This document shows positions 1 to 9,573 of a DNA stretch of 64,000 nt, piece after piece (position 1 is the stretch's first letter; every line of letters starts with the position of its first letter). Origin of the DNA: a bacterium (GTDB lineage Bacteria > Bacteroidota > Bacteroidia > Cytophagales > Cyclobacteriaceae); the NCBI GenBank assembly GCA_024743255.1, contig JANSWY010000015.1, positions 1 through 64,000 on the forward strand, read 5' to 3'. The notes under the pieces are model-generated. The model searched no databases, was not told the origin of the DNA, and was given only the letters and a program-made list of their open reading frames with translations. Position numbers and translations under genes: made by a program.

Positions 1-829
1 CAGAAGTACTGCTTGATGCGGAAATAACCAGGTACCTATCATCCTCGGTCACATATCCAAAAAGGTATCTGTAAGGCTGCTTCTCACCACCATAAATAAG
101 TTGGTCATCACTCTGTGGAGTTCCAAGCTTATGGTAGTAAACTTTGTGATATTGCGTCTTAGCAGATAGTGCACTTGCATCCTTAGGAACATCATATGAG
201 CTGTAATAAAATCCTTCATTTCCTTTCCAGGATAATCCGCTAAACTTGATGTTGTGAAGGGTGTCACCAATTATTTCTTTTGTCTCTGCATTCATCACCA
301 ATGCCTTTCTCCAATCAGAACCTCCTATGGAAATGGTGTATGCGAATAGACTTCCATCATTTGTGAAACTTGTGCTTCCTAAAGAAATGGTCCCATCATC
401 TGAAAACTTGTTTGGATCTAAGAATACTTCTGGCTCATCATCAGCATTTTTTCTTCTGTACCAAACGCTTTGGTTTTGTAAACCATCATTTTTTGTGAAG
501 TAATCGTATTCTCCATTTTTAGTTGGTGAAGAGACTCGCTCGTAATCAAATAACTTAGCCAGTCTGTCTTTTAATTTCTCTCGGTAAGGGATGTTATTTA
601 AATAACCAAAAGTCACATCGTTTTGACTCTTTACCCAAGCGGCTGTTTCGTCGGATCGGTCATCTTCTAACCACCTGTATGGGTCAGGCACTTCAACTCC
701 GAAGTAGTTGTCAATGGTATCGACAGTAGCTGTCTCAGGATAATTAAAACTCGTGGATGCTTGCTCTCCTTGCTTACACGACCAGAAAACAAGCAGTATT
801 AGTGCAACAGATAGAAATCTAATTTTCAT
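1..829 (-). CDS. Prolyl oligopeptidase family (S9A) lipoprotein, 3' part cut by window edge
   Basis: This is the first 276 codons of a minus-strand gene that runs off the left edge of the window. Translation begins with a lipoprotein signal whose predicted lipid-bearing Cys is residue 18 (FWSC). A stretch typical of S9A peptidases follows (VPDPYRWLEDD, about residues 50-60). The visible part corresponds to the N-terminal beta-propeller region; the catalytic Ser/Asp/His domain lies outside the window. Family members cleave proline-containing oligopeptides, and the signal suggests an envelope location. A candidate -7 element lies 23 nt upstream. The family call is firm, but activity cannot be judged without the catalytic domain. 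Confidence 0.9.
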   Translation of the reverse strand, partial: MKIRFLSVALILLVFWSCKQGEQASTSFNYPETATVDTIDNYFGVEVPDPYRWLEDDRSDETAAWVKSQNDVTFGYLNNIPYREKLKDRLAKLFDYERVSSPTKNGEYDYFTKNDGLQNQSVWYRRKNADDEPEVFLDPNKFSDDGTISLGSTSFTNDGSLFAYTISIGGSDWRKALVMNAETKEIIGDTLHNIKFSGLSWKGNEGFYYSSYDVPKDASALSAKTQYHKVYYHKLGTPQSDDQLIYGGEKQPYRYLFGYVTEDDRYLVISASSSTS

Positions 830-852
830 ATTTTTTCGGGTTTGGAATTTCC

Positions 853-860
853 CAAAAATA
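853..860 (-). promoter_or_regulatory. Candidate -7 promoter element of the S9 peptidase gene
   Basis: The minus strand reads TATTTTTG, which fits the Bacteroidota -7 consensus TAnnTTTG, and ends 23 nt before the ATG at 829. No good -33 TTTG is seen at the usual 19-nt spacing, so this rests on one element. Confidence 0.4.
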
Positions 861-913
861 ACGGTGCTAAATCGAAAAACCAGAATAATTATATAAGTGG
901 CATTCTAATCGTT

Positions 914-1822
914 TTACTCCAGGCCTAGTTCTTTTCTCAGAGGGAGGTCCATAACACTGTTTTTGCTCCAATAATCAGTCATTAGCGTGTTTATTTTAGT
1001 GGCTTTGGTAGTAAGTACTTTCGCGTTCGGTCCCCAGCCGCTTTTGTAGGATTCTTCCCAACCTACTATCTGATAAGGGAATTTACTTTCAAATTGAATA
1101 GAGATTTTTCGAGATGATTCCGGGTACTCCAGAGTGTAAGTATCAATTCCTTGATTTGATTCTCGGGATGCGTTTGCAGAAACAACTTTAAACTCTTCAT
1201 GTCTTAATCTTTGTGAGAATAAACTTGGAATGATATCTTTCTTGCCGGTAGGTAGTAAATCCGGATTGATTCTAATAAGGTTCCAAATCTCATCTTCTGT
1301 CAAGGCCTTTTTTAGTTCTAAAGTTTCATCACCTTCTGATTCGAAATAGGAGAGGGACTGAACTTTGTAAGAGTCATCAGTAAGGTTTAGCTGCGTAAAA
1401 GTATGTCCGCACCATTCCTGGCTACTGGTCGTTAATTTTAATGTATTTGGATTCTTTTTTAGATCGACTGGAGTAAATACTGATTGCATCATGGAATAAG
1501 GATAGATGCCAGTATTAAACTTCTTGGTGAAATTGAGCTTCATTACTTTAACAGCATCCTTCCCAGCTTTTTGAGGGTAATCCAGTTTGACTTGTTTGCT
1601 TTTGGAGAAATCCTCTGTCACAAAAACTGTAACTGCAGTACCCTGATGAATTTCTCCATACCTGGCCTGTTCCAGTTTATAGCTTGTTATTTCCGCTTTG
1701 CCTTGATACCAGTAGTCGCTAAAATTATTATCAAGTGGAGTAGACTCTTCAATTGGTGTGCTTTTTAGGCCACATGCCAAAAAAATAATTGAACCGTAGA
1801 GTAGGATTGAAAGCTTTTTCAT
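914..1822 (-). CDS. Conserved Bacteroidota lipoprotein, often named 'septum formation inhibitor Maf'
   Basis: The 302-residue protein starts at an internal Met rather than nine codons upstream, because this gives a clean lipoprotein signal ending LACG with Cys17. The remainder looks like a mature globular envelope protein. Recurrent phrases such as SSQEWCGH, YFESEGD and GWEESY match, from memory, a family widespread in Bacteroidota that databases often label septum formation inhibitor Maf. It shows none of the nucleotide pyrophosphatase motifs of true Maf, so I regard that name as misleading. The function is unknown. It lies between the S9 peptidase gene and aceA on the same strand, but a terminator separates it from aceA. 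Confidence 0.85.
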   Translation of the reverse strand: MKKLSILLYGSIIFLACGLKSTPIEESTPLDNNFSDYWYQGKAEITSYKLEQARYGEIHQGTAVTVFVTEDFSKSKQVKLDYPQKAGKDAVKVMKLNFTKKFNTGIYPYSMMQSVFTPVDLKKNPNTLKLTTSSQEWCGHTFTQLNLTDDSYKVQSLSYFESEGDETLELKKALTEDEIWNLIRINPDLLPTGKKDIIPSLFSQRLRHEEFKVVSANASRESNQGIDTYTLEYPESSRKISIQFESKFPYQIVGWEESYKSGWGPNAKVLTTKATKINTLMTDYWSKNSVMDLPLRKELGLE

Positions 1823-1883
1823 AAGGTGAAGTATTTGAGAATAAAACAAGTATAAATTCTCCTTGGTTCGAATTTAATTAAAT

Positions 1884-1914
1884 AAAAAAAAGGTCCGGGT
1901 TACGAACCGGACCT
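1884..1914 (-). terminator. Rho-independent terminator of aceBA
   Basis: An 8-bp perfect GC-rich stem (AGGTCCGG at 1891-1898 with CCGGACCT at 1907-1914) is followed on the minus strand by a run of seven to eight U. It sits 42 nt past the aceA stop and closes the aceB-aceA transcript. Confidence 0.9.
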
Positions 1915-1955
1915 GTTTGTCAAACTTCAAACATTAATATAAAAAAGCAACGGAT

Positions 1956-3239
1956 TTAAGCGTCTACAAATTGAGCTTCTTCAGTACTTCCTTTCATAGC
2001 AACAGTAGAAGCTTTACCTCCTTGTACTGTGTTCTGGATAGCATCAAAGTACTCAGTTCCAACAAATGTCTGGTGCTTCACAGCTTTGAATCCCTGGCTC
2101 TGAAGAGCAAACTCTCTCTCCTGTAGCTCAGAGTAACCAGCCATTCCTCTTTCGTGGTAAGCTTTAGAAAGCTCAAACATACTTGTGTTCAATGCGTGGA
2201 AACCAGCCAACGTGATGAATTGGAATTTATAACCCATCTCAGCAAGGTTTTCTCTGAATGTTGCCATTTCAGCAACTGTTAAATGAGAAGCCCAGTTGAA
2301 TGAAGGAGAACAGTTGTAAGCCAACATCTGATCAGGAAACTCTGCTTTGATTGCCTGAGCAAATTCTCTGGCAAGTCCTAAATCAGGGTTTGAAGTCTCT
2401 AACCAGATAAGGTCAGCATAAGGAGCATACGATAAACCTCTTGCAATGCCCTGCTCTAATCCATTCTTCACTCCAAAGAATCCTTCAGAAGTCTTTTCTC
2501 CTGTTAAGAATCTGTGGTCTCTTTCATCTACATCAGAAGTCAAAAGGTTTGCAGCTTCAGCATCAGTTCTTGCAACTAATACAGTAGGTACGTTACAAAC
2601 ATCAGAAGCTAATCTAGCAGCAACAAGCTTGTTGATCGCCTCCTGTGTAGGCACTAATACTTTGCCTCCAAGGTGTCCACATTTCTTAGCTGAAGAAAGT
2701 TGGTCTTCAAAATGAACTCCAGCAGCTCCAGCTTCAATCATAGCTTTCATCAATTCAAAAGCATTCAGGTTTCCTCCAAATCCAGCTTCAGCATCAGCAA
2801 CAATCGGCACCAACCAATCTCTGTCATGTGTTCCATTCATGAATTCAATTTGGTCTCTTCTCAATAGTGCGTTATTGATTCTTTTAACCACCTTCGGAAC
2901 TGAATCCGCAGGGTAAAGAGATTGGTCAGGGTACATCTCACCAGCTAGATTAGCATCAGCCGCAACTTGCCATCCACTTAAATAAATGGCTTCAAGTCCA
3001 GCTGCTACTTCTTGAATGGCCTGGTTACCAGTGAGAGCCCCTAGACCAGCTACAAAAGCTTGATTATTTAATTTATTCCATAGTGTCTCAGCGCCTTTCC
3101 TTGCAAGCGTATGCTCTACCTGTACTGTCCCTCTCAATTTCACTACTTCTTCAGCAGTGTAAGTTCTTTTAACATTTTTCCAACGCGGATCATTTTTCCA
3201 CGCTTCCTTTATCTTCAATATTTGTTCTTGGTTATTCAT
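1956..3239 (-). CDS. aceA: Isocitrate lyase
   Basis: This is the first enzyme of the glyoxylate shunt; it splits isocitrate into glyoxylate and succinate in the cytoplasm. The 427-residue length is typical of bacterial isocitrate lyase. The catalytic loop KKCGH is intact at residues 185-189, with active-site Cys187, and the metal-binding region around ADAEAGFGG (about residues 148-156) is recognisable. The gene lies 30 nt downstream of aceB on the same strand and is followed by a strong terminator, so the two form an operon. Together they let the cell grow on acetate or fatty acids. The divergent regulator at 5019 is the probable controller. Confidence 0.98.
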   Translation of the reverse strand: MNNQEQILKIKEAWKNDPRWKNVKRTYTAEEVVKLRGTVQVEHTLARKGAETLWNKLNNQAFVAGLGALTGNQAIQEVAAGLEAIYLSGWQVAADANLAGEMYPDQSLYPADSVPKVVKRINNALLRRDQIEFMNGTHDRDWLVPIVADAEAGFGGNLNAFELMKAMIEAGAAGVHFEDQLSSAKKCGHLGGKVLVPTQEAINKLVAARLASDVCNVPTVLVARTDAEAANLLTSDVDERDHRFLTGEKTSEGFFGVKNGLEQGIARGLSYAPYADLIWLETSNPDLGLAREFAQAIKAEFPDQMLAYNCSPSFNWASHLTVAEMATFRENLAEMGYKFQFITLAGFHALNTSMFELSKAYHERGMAGYSELQEREFALQSQGFKAVKHQTFVGTEYFDAIQNTVQGGKASTVAMKGSTEEAQFVDA

Positions 3240-3269
3240 CTTATCGTTGTTTTAAAAATTAATATCTGA

Positions 3270-4892
3270 TTAAGTCAATATGTCGTATGCTGGTAGAGTA
3301 AGAAACTCATCAAATTCTGGCTTCTTTACCAGCTCATCAAATAGAAGGATTGCATCCAGGAACTTACCGTTCTCATAGTTTTCACATCCTACATATTTCT
3401 TTATTTTCTGGATTTCACTTTTGATCAAATCCTCATAGATGCCAATGGTGAATGTCCTTCCATCAGCCATTCGTGCATTGTTCTTTAGACACTGCCAAAC
3501 TTGTGCTCTAGAGATTTCTGCAGTCGCTGCATCTTCCATCAAGTTGTATAATGCTGCAGCGCCATTTCCTCTCAGCCAGCTTTCTATATAAAGAATACCT
3601 ACATTGATGTTGGTTCTAATGCCTTCCTCAGTAATCGTTCCTTCTGGAAGTGCGATAAGATCCTCGGCAGTTACATCGATATCTAATTGCTTTTCAATCT
3701 GATTGGCTTCTGGCATATATTCATTGAAAATATCCATAGCAACAGATACCAACCCTGGATGAGCAACCCAGGTACCGTCATGCCCATTCTTTACTTCAGT
3801 GAGCTTGTCCTGTCTTACTTTTTCAATGGCCTTATTATTTGCCTCCTCATCATTTTTGATCGGAATCTGAGCGGCCATTCCTCCCATAGCATGAACACCA
3901 CGTTTATGGCAAGTCTTGATAACCAGTTTTGAATAAGACTGCATGAAATGTACGCCCATCGTTACCTGTGATCTGTCAGGGAGTAATCGGTAAGGGTAGT
4001 TTCTGAATTTCTTGATATAAGAAAAGATGTAATCCCATCTTCCGCAGTTCAATCCAGCTGAATGTTCCTTCAACTCGAAAAGGATTTCATCCATCTCAAA
4101 ACTTGCAAGAATCGTCTCAATCAAAACGGTAGCCTTGATTGTGCCTTGAGGGATATCCAAGTAGTCCTGAGCAAATTTGAAAACATCGTTCCAAAGTCTT
4201 GCTTCAAGATGACTTTCTATCTTAGGTAGATAAAAATACGGCCCGCTCCCGTTTTTAATAAGTTGCTTGGCGTTGTGGAAGAAATACAATCCAAAGTCAG
4301 CTAAGCCGCCACTTATACTTTGACCGTCAATTGTGATATGCTTCTCTTCCAGATGCCAACCTCTCGGTCTTACCAGTAAGGTTGCGGTTTCAGGAGCGAG
4401 CCTGTATAGTTTACCATTTTTGGGATTCTCATAAGAGATGGTGCCGTTTATTGCATCACGCAAATTGATATGTCCATTAATATTATTAGTCCAGGAAGGA
4501 GTATTACTATCCTCAAAATCGGCCATAAAGACTTTGGCGCCAGAGTTAAGTGCATTAATGATCATCTTACGATCAACCGGTCCGGTAATTTCCACTCTTC
4601 TATCTAAAAGATCTTGTGGTAACGGTGCGACTTTCCAGTCGGACTCACGGACTGATTTAGTTTCCTCTAAGAAATCTGGCAATACTCCATTGTCAATTTC
4701 AGCCTGTCTATTGATTCTGTTTTCCAACAGCTCCAATCGAGTAGGATTGAATTTTTCATGAAGCTCAGCCAGAAAGTGTAGTGCTTCTGGAGTAAGAACA
4801 GACTTGAATGCCTCATTCATCTCACCGCTAATCAGCATGCCAGCAGGTATCCCTGTGGTTACTTTCTTTGGTTTTGGTGCAGCTTCTATCAT
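3270..4892 (-). CDS. aceB: Malate synthase A
   Basis: This enzyme condenses glyoxylate with acetyl-CoA to give malate, the second step of the glyoxylate shunt. The 540-residue length fits malate synthase A rather than the longer G form. The conserved block running from KATVLIETI to NCGRWDYIF carries the family signature, and substrate-binding positions such as RPRGWH are present. It is the first gene of the aceB-aceA operon. Its 126-nt upstream region is shared with a divergent XRE-type regulator and contains an inverted repeat that may be the operator. No clear TAnnTTTG element is visible on the aceB side, which would fit an activator-dependent promoter. Confidence 0.98.
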   Translation of the reverse strand: MIEAAPKPKKVTTGIPAGMLISGEMNEAFKSVLTPEALHFLAELHEKFNPTRLELLENRINRQAEIDNGVLPDFLEETKSVRESDWKVAPLPQDLLDRRVEITGPVDRKMIINALNSGAKVFMADFEDSNTPSWTNNINGHINLRDAINGTISYENPKNGKLYRLAPETATLLVRPRGWHLEEKHITIDGQSISGGLADFGLYFFHNAKQLIKNGSGPYFYLPKIESHLEARLWNDVFKFAQDYLDIPQGTIKATVLIETILASFEMDEILFELKEHSAGLNCGRWDYIFSYIKKFRNYPYRLLPDRSQVTMGVHFMQSYSKLVIKTCHKRGVHAMGGMAAQIPIKNDEEANNKAIEKVRQDKLTEVKNGHDGTWVAHPGLVSVAMDIFNEYMPEANQIEKQLDIDVTAEDLIALPEGTITEEGIRTNINVGILYIESWLRGNGAAALYNLMEDAATAEISRAQVWQCLKNNARMADGRTFTIGIYEDLIKSEIQKIKKYVGCENYENGKFLDAILLFDELVKKPEFDEFLTLPAYDILT

Positions 4893-4940
4893 TGTTATAA
4901 AAGTTTTAATGTATCGCTAATATAGAGGAATTATACTAAA

Positions 4941-4971
4941 AGCGAAAATTCGCTAAATATATTTTTTCGCT
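4941..4971. promoter_or_regulatory. Candidate operator: AGCGAA-AA-TTCGCT plus a third half-site
   Basis: A perfect 6-bp inverted repeat (AGCGAA 4941-4946, TTCGCT 4949-4954) is followed by another TTCGCT at 4966-4971, between the divergent aceB and regulator genes. Half-sites 4949 and 4966 start 17 nt apart. I infer that it binds the RamB/ScfR-like regulator encoded next to it; this is not shown by sequence alone. Confidence 0.5.
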
Positions 4972-5006
4972 TTTTATGAATATTCTCGAAGTTGGTAGAG
5001 AAATGT

Positions 5007-5014
5007 TATCTTTG
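5007..5014 (+). promoter_or_regulatory. -7 element of the XRE regulator gene, 4 nt from the ATG
   Basis: TATCTTTG matches TAnnTTTG exactly and ends only 4 nt before the ATG at 5019. Transcription would begin at or next to the start codon, so the mRNA is predicted to be leaderless or nearly so. No TTG is found at the usual -33 spacing. Confidence 0.5.
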
Positions 5015-5018
5015 AGAC

Positions 5019-6494
5019 ATGACACAAGGCGAAATTGGAATCAGGCAGATTTTTGGCCTGAAAGTGCGTGAATTGCGTAGCAAGAAGGGGTTTTCGTATC
5101 AGGATCTGTCTAAACAGACCGGGCTTTCAGTTTCCTATCTCAACGAAATTGAAAAAGGAAAAAAATATCCTAAAGGAGATAAAATTATGAGTCTTGCAGA
5201 GGCTTTAGGTGTCTCTTATGATTATTTGGTGTCTCTTAAGGTCTCTAAAAAGATTGAACCAGTAGTGGCTTTGCTTCAATCAGATTTCTTCAGAGAGCTT
5301 CCTTTGGATCTATTAGGATTAGATGCTCAGAAATTCATAGAGCTCATTTCTGCCAATCCTGAAAAAATCAATGCTTTCATAAATACTGTATTGCAAATTG
5401 CCAGAAACTATGAACTAGGTAGGGAGAATATTTACTATGCAGCACTAAGGTCATATCAGGAAATTAACGATAACTACTTTCCAGAACTTGAGAAGGCAGT
5501 TAAAGACTTTAAAAATAAATTTGACTTCACCGGATATCTTTTTGAAAAAGAGGAATTAGAACAAATCCTGAAAGATTATTTCAAAATATCAATTGATTAT
5601 GATCGATTAAAGGATAATGACACACTTAGAGATACCCGAAGCTATTACAGTATTGTGGATCAGTCTTTATCGTTAAGTTCCGGTCTCACTCCAGCTCAGG
5701 AAAAGTTTCTTATAGTAAGAGAGTTGGCTTATCAATATTTAGAAATCAGAGAACGACCTTTAGAGACTCCCCCACAAAGAAACTACAGTTTTGCCCAGCT
5801 GTTAAATAATTTCAGAGCATCCTATTTCGCAGTGGCATTCTTAATGGACGAGAAGGAAGTGATCTCAGATATCCGAAATTTCGTCCGATCAAAGCAATGG
5901 CATGATCAGGATGTGTTGAAAATATTAGAGAAATATGACGCAACTCCAGAAATGTTGATGCAACGACTGACCAATATTCTTCCTAAGTATTTTGGATTTA
6001 ATAACCTGTTCTTTTTAAGGTTTACCAACAAGCCTGGAGCAGATGGATTTAAATTAACTAAAGAGCTGCATCTCTCAAAACTACATAATCCTCATGCTAA
6101 TGAGTTAAATGAGCACTATTGCCGAAGATGGATTTCAATTGGTATAATTCAAGAATTGCTGAAGCAAAAGAAGCTTGAAACAATTGCCAGACTTCAGATC
6201 TCGAAGTATTTAAATACCAAAAATGAATACCTCTGCTTATCAGTCGCATTTCCTAATAGTACAAATACGGAGGAGGGCATAAGCATTACAGTTGGATTCC
6301 AAATAGATAGTAAATTGAAAGAAGGCATTCAATTCCTTGAAGATCCAAAAATCATTGAAAAGGAAGTGCACACTACTTGCGAAAGGTGCCCAGCCAGAGA
6401 TTGCAATGAGAGGGCAGCACCTCCTTGGCAATTGGATCGTGAACTGCGGAAAATTGAAATAGAAAGAGGGCTAAATGAATTAGAAAACAGCTGA
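5019..6494 (+). CDS. XRE-family regulator, RamB/ScfR-like (HTH plus ImmA/IrrE-like and DUF2083 regions)
   Basis: The 491-residue protein has an N-terminal XRE helix-turn-helix (about residues 12-65; LSKQTGLSVSYLNEIEKGK). A middle region related to the ImmA/IrrE fold follows, then a C-terminal block with four cysteines (CERCPARDCNERAAPP) typical of DUF2083 short-chain fatty acyl regulators. The metalloprotease HExxH motif is absent; the matching helix reads RELAYQYL, so it is probably a ligand-sensing domain rather than a protease. It is divergent from aceB-aceA, the same genetic arrangement as RamB-type control of acetate metabolism in actinobacteria. I infer that it regulates the shunt. The ATG was chosen because the HTH begins a few residues later. 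Confidence 0.9.
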   Translation: MTQGEIGIRQIFGLKVRELRSKKGFSYQDLSKQTGLSVSYLNEIEKGKKYPKGDKIMSLAEALGVSYDYLVSLKVSKKIEPVVALLQSDFFRELPLDLLGLDAQKFIELISANPEKINAFINTVLQIARNYELGRENIYYAALRSYQEINDNYFPELEKAVKDFKNKFDFTGYLFEKEELEQILKDYFKISIDYDRLKDNDTLRDTRSYYSIVDQSLSLSSGLTPAQEKFLIVRELAYQYLEIRERPLETPPQRNYSFAQLLNNFRASYFAVAFLMDEKEVISDIRNFVRSKQWHDQDVLKILEKYDATPEMLMQRLTNILPKYFGFNNLFFLRFTNKPGADGFKLTKELHLSKLHNPHANELNEHYCRRWISIGIIQELLKQKKLETIARLQISKYLNTKNEYLCLSVAFPNSTNTEEGISITVGFQIDSKLKEGIQFLEDPKIIEKEVHTTCERCPARDCNERAAPPWQLDRELRKIEIERGLNELENS

Positions 6495-6597
6495 TTGTTT
6501 CCAGTTATAATTAGCAATCAACCACTTATATATTTCAAAGGTTTTTTTCTGATAGCAATCGTTAATTTGCAAGTTGAATCTTAAACCCAAATTAACA

Positions 6598-9441
6598 ATG
6601 CAGCTTACTAAACGAATCTTCGCCGTTCTTGCTATGGGCTTAATGCTTGTAACGGCATGTAATTCACCACAACAAACAACAAATCAGGAACTGTCTATTG
6701 ATTATGAAAAGTATACACTTCCTAATGGACTAAATGTTATCCTACACCAGGATAAGTCGGACCCAATTGTAGCGGTTGCTATTCTAATCCACGCTGGATC
6801 CAACAGAGAAAAGCCAGGGAGAACTGGTTTCGCTCACTTCTTTGAACATATGTTATTTCAAAGATCTGAAAATGTGAAAGAAGGGTCATTCTTCAGTAAT
6901 ATAACTGATTGGGGTGGTACTTTTAACGGAGGAACATGGACAGATGGTACTGTTTACTATGAAGTCGTTCCTAAAGATGCACTTGAAAAGGTGCTTTGGA
7001 TGGAATCTGACAGAATGGGATTCTTCATCAACTCAGTAACTCTTGCTAGTCTTGAAGGAGAAAAACCAATTGTAAAAAATGAGAAAAGACAGAGATATGA
7101 TAATCAGCCATACGGGCATACTGGCTATGTAATTAACAAGGCTCTATATCCTTCGGGTCACCCTTACAACTGGCAAACTATTGGAGAGTTGGAAGATCTT
7201 TCTAATGCTACTCTAGACGATGTGAAAGAGTTTTATGATCTGTACTATGGACCAAACAATGCGACTCTGGTACTAACCGGAGACTTTGATGATGAATCAA
7301 CTAAGCAATGGATCGAGAAGTATTTTGGAGAGATTCCTTCAAGAGGAGTGGACACTCCAATGGAGCCAAAACCAGCAACTCTTGATAAAACAATAAGCTT
7401 ATATCATGAAGATAATTTCGCCAAACTTCCTGAAATCAGAATGACCTGGCCGACTGTTGAACAATTCCACCCAGATCAGTGGGCACTGGATGCTTTAGGT
7501 CAAATATTGTTTGACGGTAAGAGAGCACCTCTGTATAAAGAAATAGTTGAGGGACAAAAACTAGCCCCAAGCGTAACAGCATTTAACAGCTCTAATGAAT
7601 TGGCAGGTACATTCTCTATCAGATGCAGAGCAAATGCGGGTGTTGATTTGGATAGCGTTCAAGCTGCAATATTCACTGCCATGGAAAACTTTGAGAAAAA
7701 TGGTGTGGATCAGAGAGATCTGGATAGAATCAAAGCGGGACTTGAAACTGGCTTCTATAATGGTATTTCAAGTGTATTAGGAAAAGCATTCCAATTGGCA
7801 ATCTACAATGAGTTTGCAGGAGACCCAGGTTTTGTAAAGAAAGATATTGGCAATATTAAAGCAGTCACTACACAGGATGTAATGAATGCTTACAACAAAT
7901 ACATCAAAGGGAAGAATTACGTGGTAACTTCTTTTGTGCCACAAGGTCAACTGGATTTAGTTCTTACAGGAGCAGAAATAGCACAAGTGAAAGAAGAGGC
8001 TATTACTCCGAATACAGAATCAGCAATCGTAGAGCAAGAAGGGGATGATAATTTCGTAAAGACCCCAACTGCTTTTGATAGAACAATAGAGCCAGAGTTT
8101 GGTGAAGCTCCTCTTTTAAATCCTCCAACAATTTGGAATACGTCATTGTCTAATGGAATGAAAGTATATGGAATTGAAGCCAATGAATTACCTCTTGTAA
8201 ACTTCAGTATTAGAATTGCCGGAGGTAAAATGTTGGAAACAGTTGAGAAAATGGGAGTTACCAACTTGTTAACCGACCTAATGATGGAAGGTACTAAGAA
8301 CAAAACTCCTGAAGAGTTGGAAGACGCAATCGGACAATTAGGTGCAAATGTGAATATGTATACTTCCGATGAGTCAATAACAATTTCAGCAAACTGCTTG
8401 TCTAGAAACTACGAAGCTACCATGGCCTTGGTACAGGAAATCTTATTGGAGCCAAGATGGGATGCTAAGGAATTCGAAAGACTTAAATCAGCGAGCCTTA
8501 CAAGAATCAGACAAAGAGATGCCAATCCTAATTCAATTGCCTCAATGGTAATGAATAAGAAGTTATATGGAAGCACAGTAATGGGAACTCCGATTTCAGG
8601 AACTATAGAATCGGTAGAGTCAATAACTTTGGAGGATTTAAAAACATTCTACTCCAATTTCTTTTCTCCTAAAGCGACAAATTTCCATATTGCAGGAAGT
8701 GTGTCAAAAGATAACGCTCAAGCTTCTTTGGCTGGTATCGAACAAAAATGGAGCGGCAATGATGTAGCAATACCTTCGTTTGAATTTCCTGATGCTCCAG
8801 AATCACCACAAGTTTACTTTGTTGATGTGCCTAATGCTAAGCAGTCAGTAATTCAAATCGGTCGACTTTCTGTTGAAGGAAATGATGAAGACTACTACCC
8901 GTTATATGTAGCTAATTATAGATTGGGTTCAGGATCTTCAGGTAGATTATTCAAGATTTTAAGAGAGGAAAAGCAATACACTTATGGAGCTTACTCTTAC
9001 GTAGCAAGAGATGTGGTTCCGGGTCCTTGGATTGCTGCCTCAAGTGTGAAATCAAATGTAACAAGTGATGCAATGAATACTTTCAAGGAAGTGATTGGAA
9101 GCTATGGTGAAACTTACACCGATGAAGATCTTGAAAAAACCAAAACTGCTTTGATTAAGCAAAACACCAGAAACTTTGAGACTTTAAACAACCTTCTGGG
9201 AATCTTGCAAAATATCAGTACCCACAACTTGCCAATGGACTACATAGATCAACAGCAAAAAGTACTTCAAACTCTAACAAAAGAGGATATGGTCACTATG
9301 GTTAATAAATACATGAATCTATCCAATATGAATTATGTAGTTGTTGGTGATAAGGCTACTCAGTTTGAAACTTTGAAAGTAAAAGGAGAAGGTAACCCAA
9401 CACTTGTAGATAAATACGGGAATGAAGTACCATCCATGTAG
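6598..9441 (+). CDS. M16 family zinc metallopeptidase lipoprotein (two tandem M16 units)
   Basis: The chosen start gives a lipoprotein signal ending VTACN (Cys21); eight further in-frame codons upstream would spoil it. The 947-residue protein holds two full M16 units. The first has the inverted zinc motif HFFEH at residues 80-84 and is presumably catalytic. The second, from about residue 510, lacks this motif but has the RLFKILREE and YTYGAYSY region typical of the inactive substrate-clamping half. Such proteins are pitrilysin-like oligopeptidases of the periplasm or outer membrane. It stands alone and is followed by a strong terminator. Confidence 0.95.
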   Translation: MQLTKRIFAVLAMGLMLVTACNSPQQTTNQELSIDYEKYTLPNGLNVILHQDKSDPIVAVAILIHAGSNREKPGRTGFAHFFEHMLFQRSENVKEGSFFSNITDWGGTFNGGTWTDGTVYYEVVPKDALEKVLWMESDRMGFFINSVTLASLEGEKPIVKNEKRQRYDNQPYGHTGYVINKALYPSGHPYNWQTIGELEDLSNATLDDVKEFYDLYYGPNNATLVLTGDFDDESTKQWIEKYFGEIPSRGVDTPMEPKPATLDKTISLYHEDNFAKLPEIRMTWPTVEQFHPDQWALDALGQILFDGKRAPLYKEIVEGQKLAPSVTAFNSSNELAGTFSIRCRANAGVDLDSVQAAIFTAMENFEKNGVDQRDLDRIKAGLETGFYNGISSVLGKAFQLAIYNEFAGDPGFVKKDIGNIKAVTTQDVMNAYNKYIKGKNYVVTSFVPQGQLDLVLTGAEIAQVKEEAITPNTESAIVEQEGDDNFVKTPTAFDRTIEPEFGEAPLLNPPTIWNTSLSNGMKVYGIEANELPLVNFSIRIAGGKMLETVEKMGVTNLLTDLMMEGTKNKTPEELEDAIGQLGANVNMYTSDESITISANCLSRNYEATMALVQEILLEPRWDAKEFERLKSASLTRIRQRDANPNSIASMVMNKKLYGSTVMGTPISGTIESVESITLEDLKTFYSNFFSPKATNFHIAGSVSKDNAQASLAGIEQKWSGNDVAIPSFEFPDAPESPQVYFVDVPNAKQSVIQIGRLSVEGNDEDYYPLYVANYRLGSGSSGRLFKILREEKQYTYGAYSYVARDVVPGPWIAASSVKSNVTSDAMNTFKEVIGSYGETYTDEDLEKTKTALIKQNTRNFETLNNLLGILQNISTHNLPMDYIDQQQKVLQTLTKEDMVTMVNKYMNLSNMNYVVVGDKATQFETLKVKGEGNPTLVDKYGNEVPSM

Positions 9442-9464
9442 ACTTTAAAATAGAATGAACCTTG

Positions 9465-9499
9465 AGCCCTGCTTTAAATTGAAGAAAGCAGGGCTTTTT
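9465..9499 (+). terminator. Rho-independent terminator after the M16 peptidase
   Basis: An 11-bp perfect stem (AGCCCTGCTTT 9465-9475 with AAAGCAGGGCT 9485-9495) has a 9-nt loop and a following T tract. It starts 24 nt past the stop codon. Confidence 0.95.
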
Positions 9500-9573
9500 G
9501 TTTCATGGGGAACTTGACTTAAAACTGAATTTTTTGTATTTTAATAATAGCCAGTGATTTAAAATAAGTTCTC

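Noticed and set aside
914-1849. Annotation as Maf septum formation inhibitor / nucleotide pyrophosphatase
   Set aside because: No Maf active-site motifs are visible and the protein is a lipoprotein; the label appears to be a propagated name.
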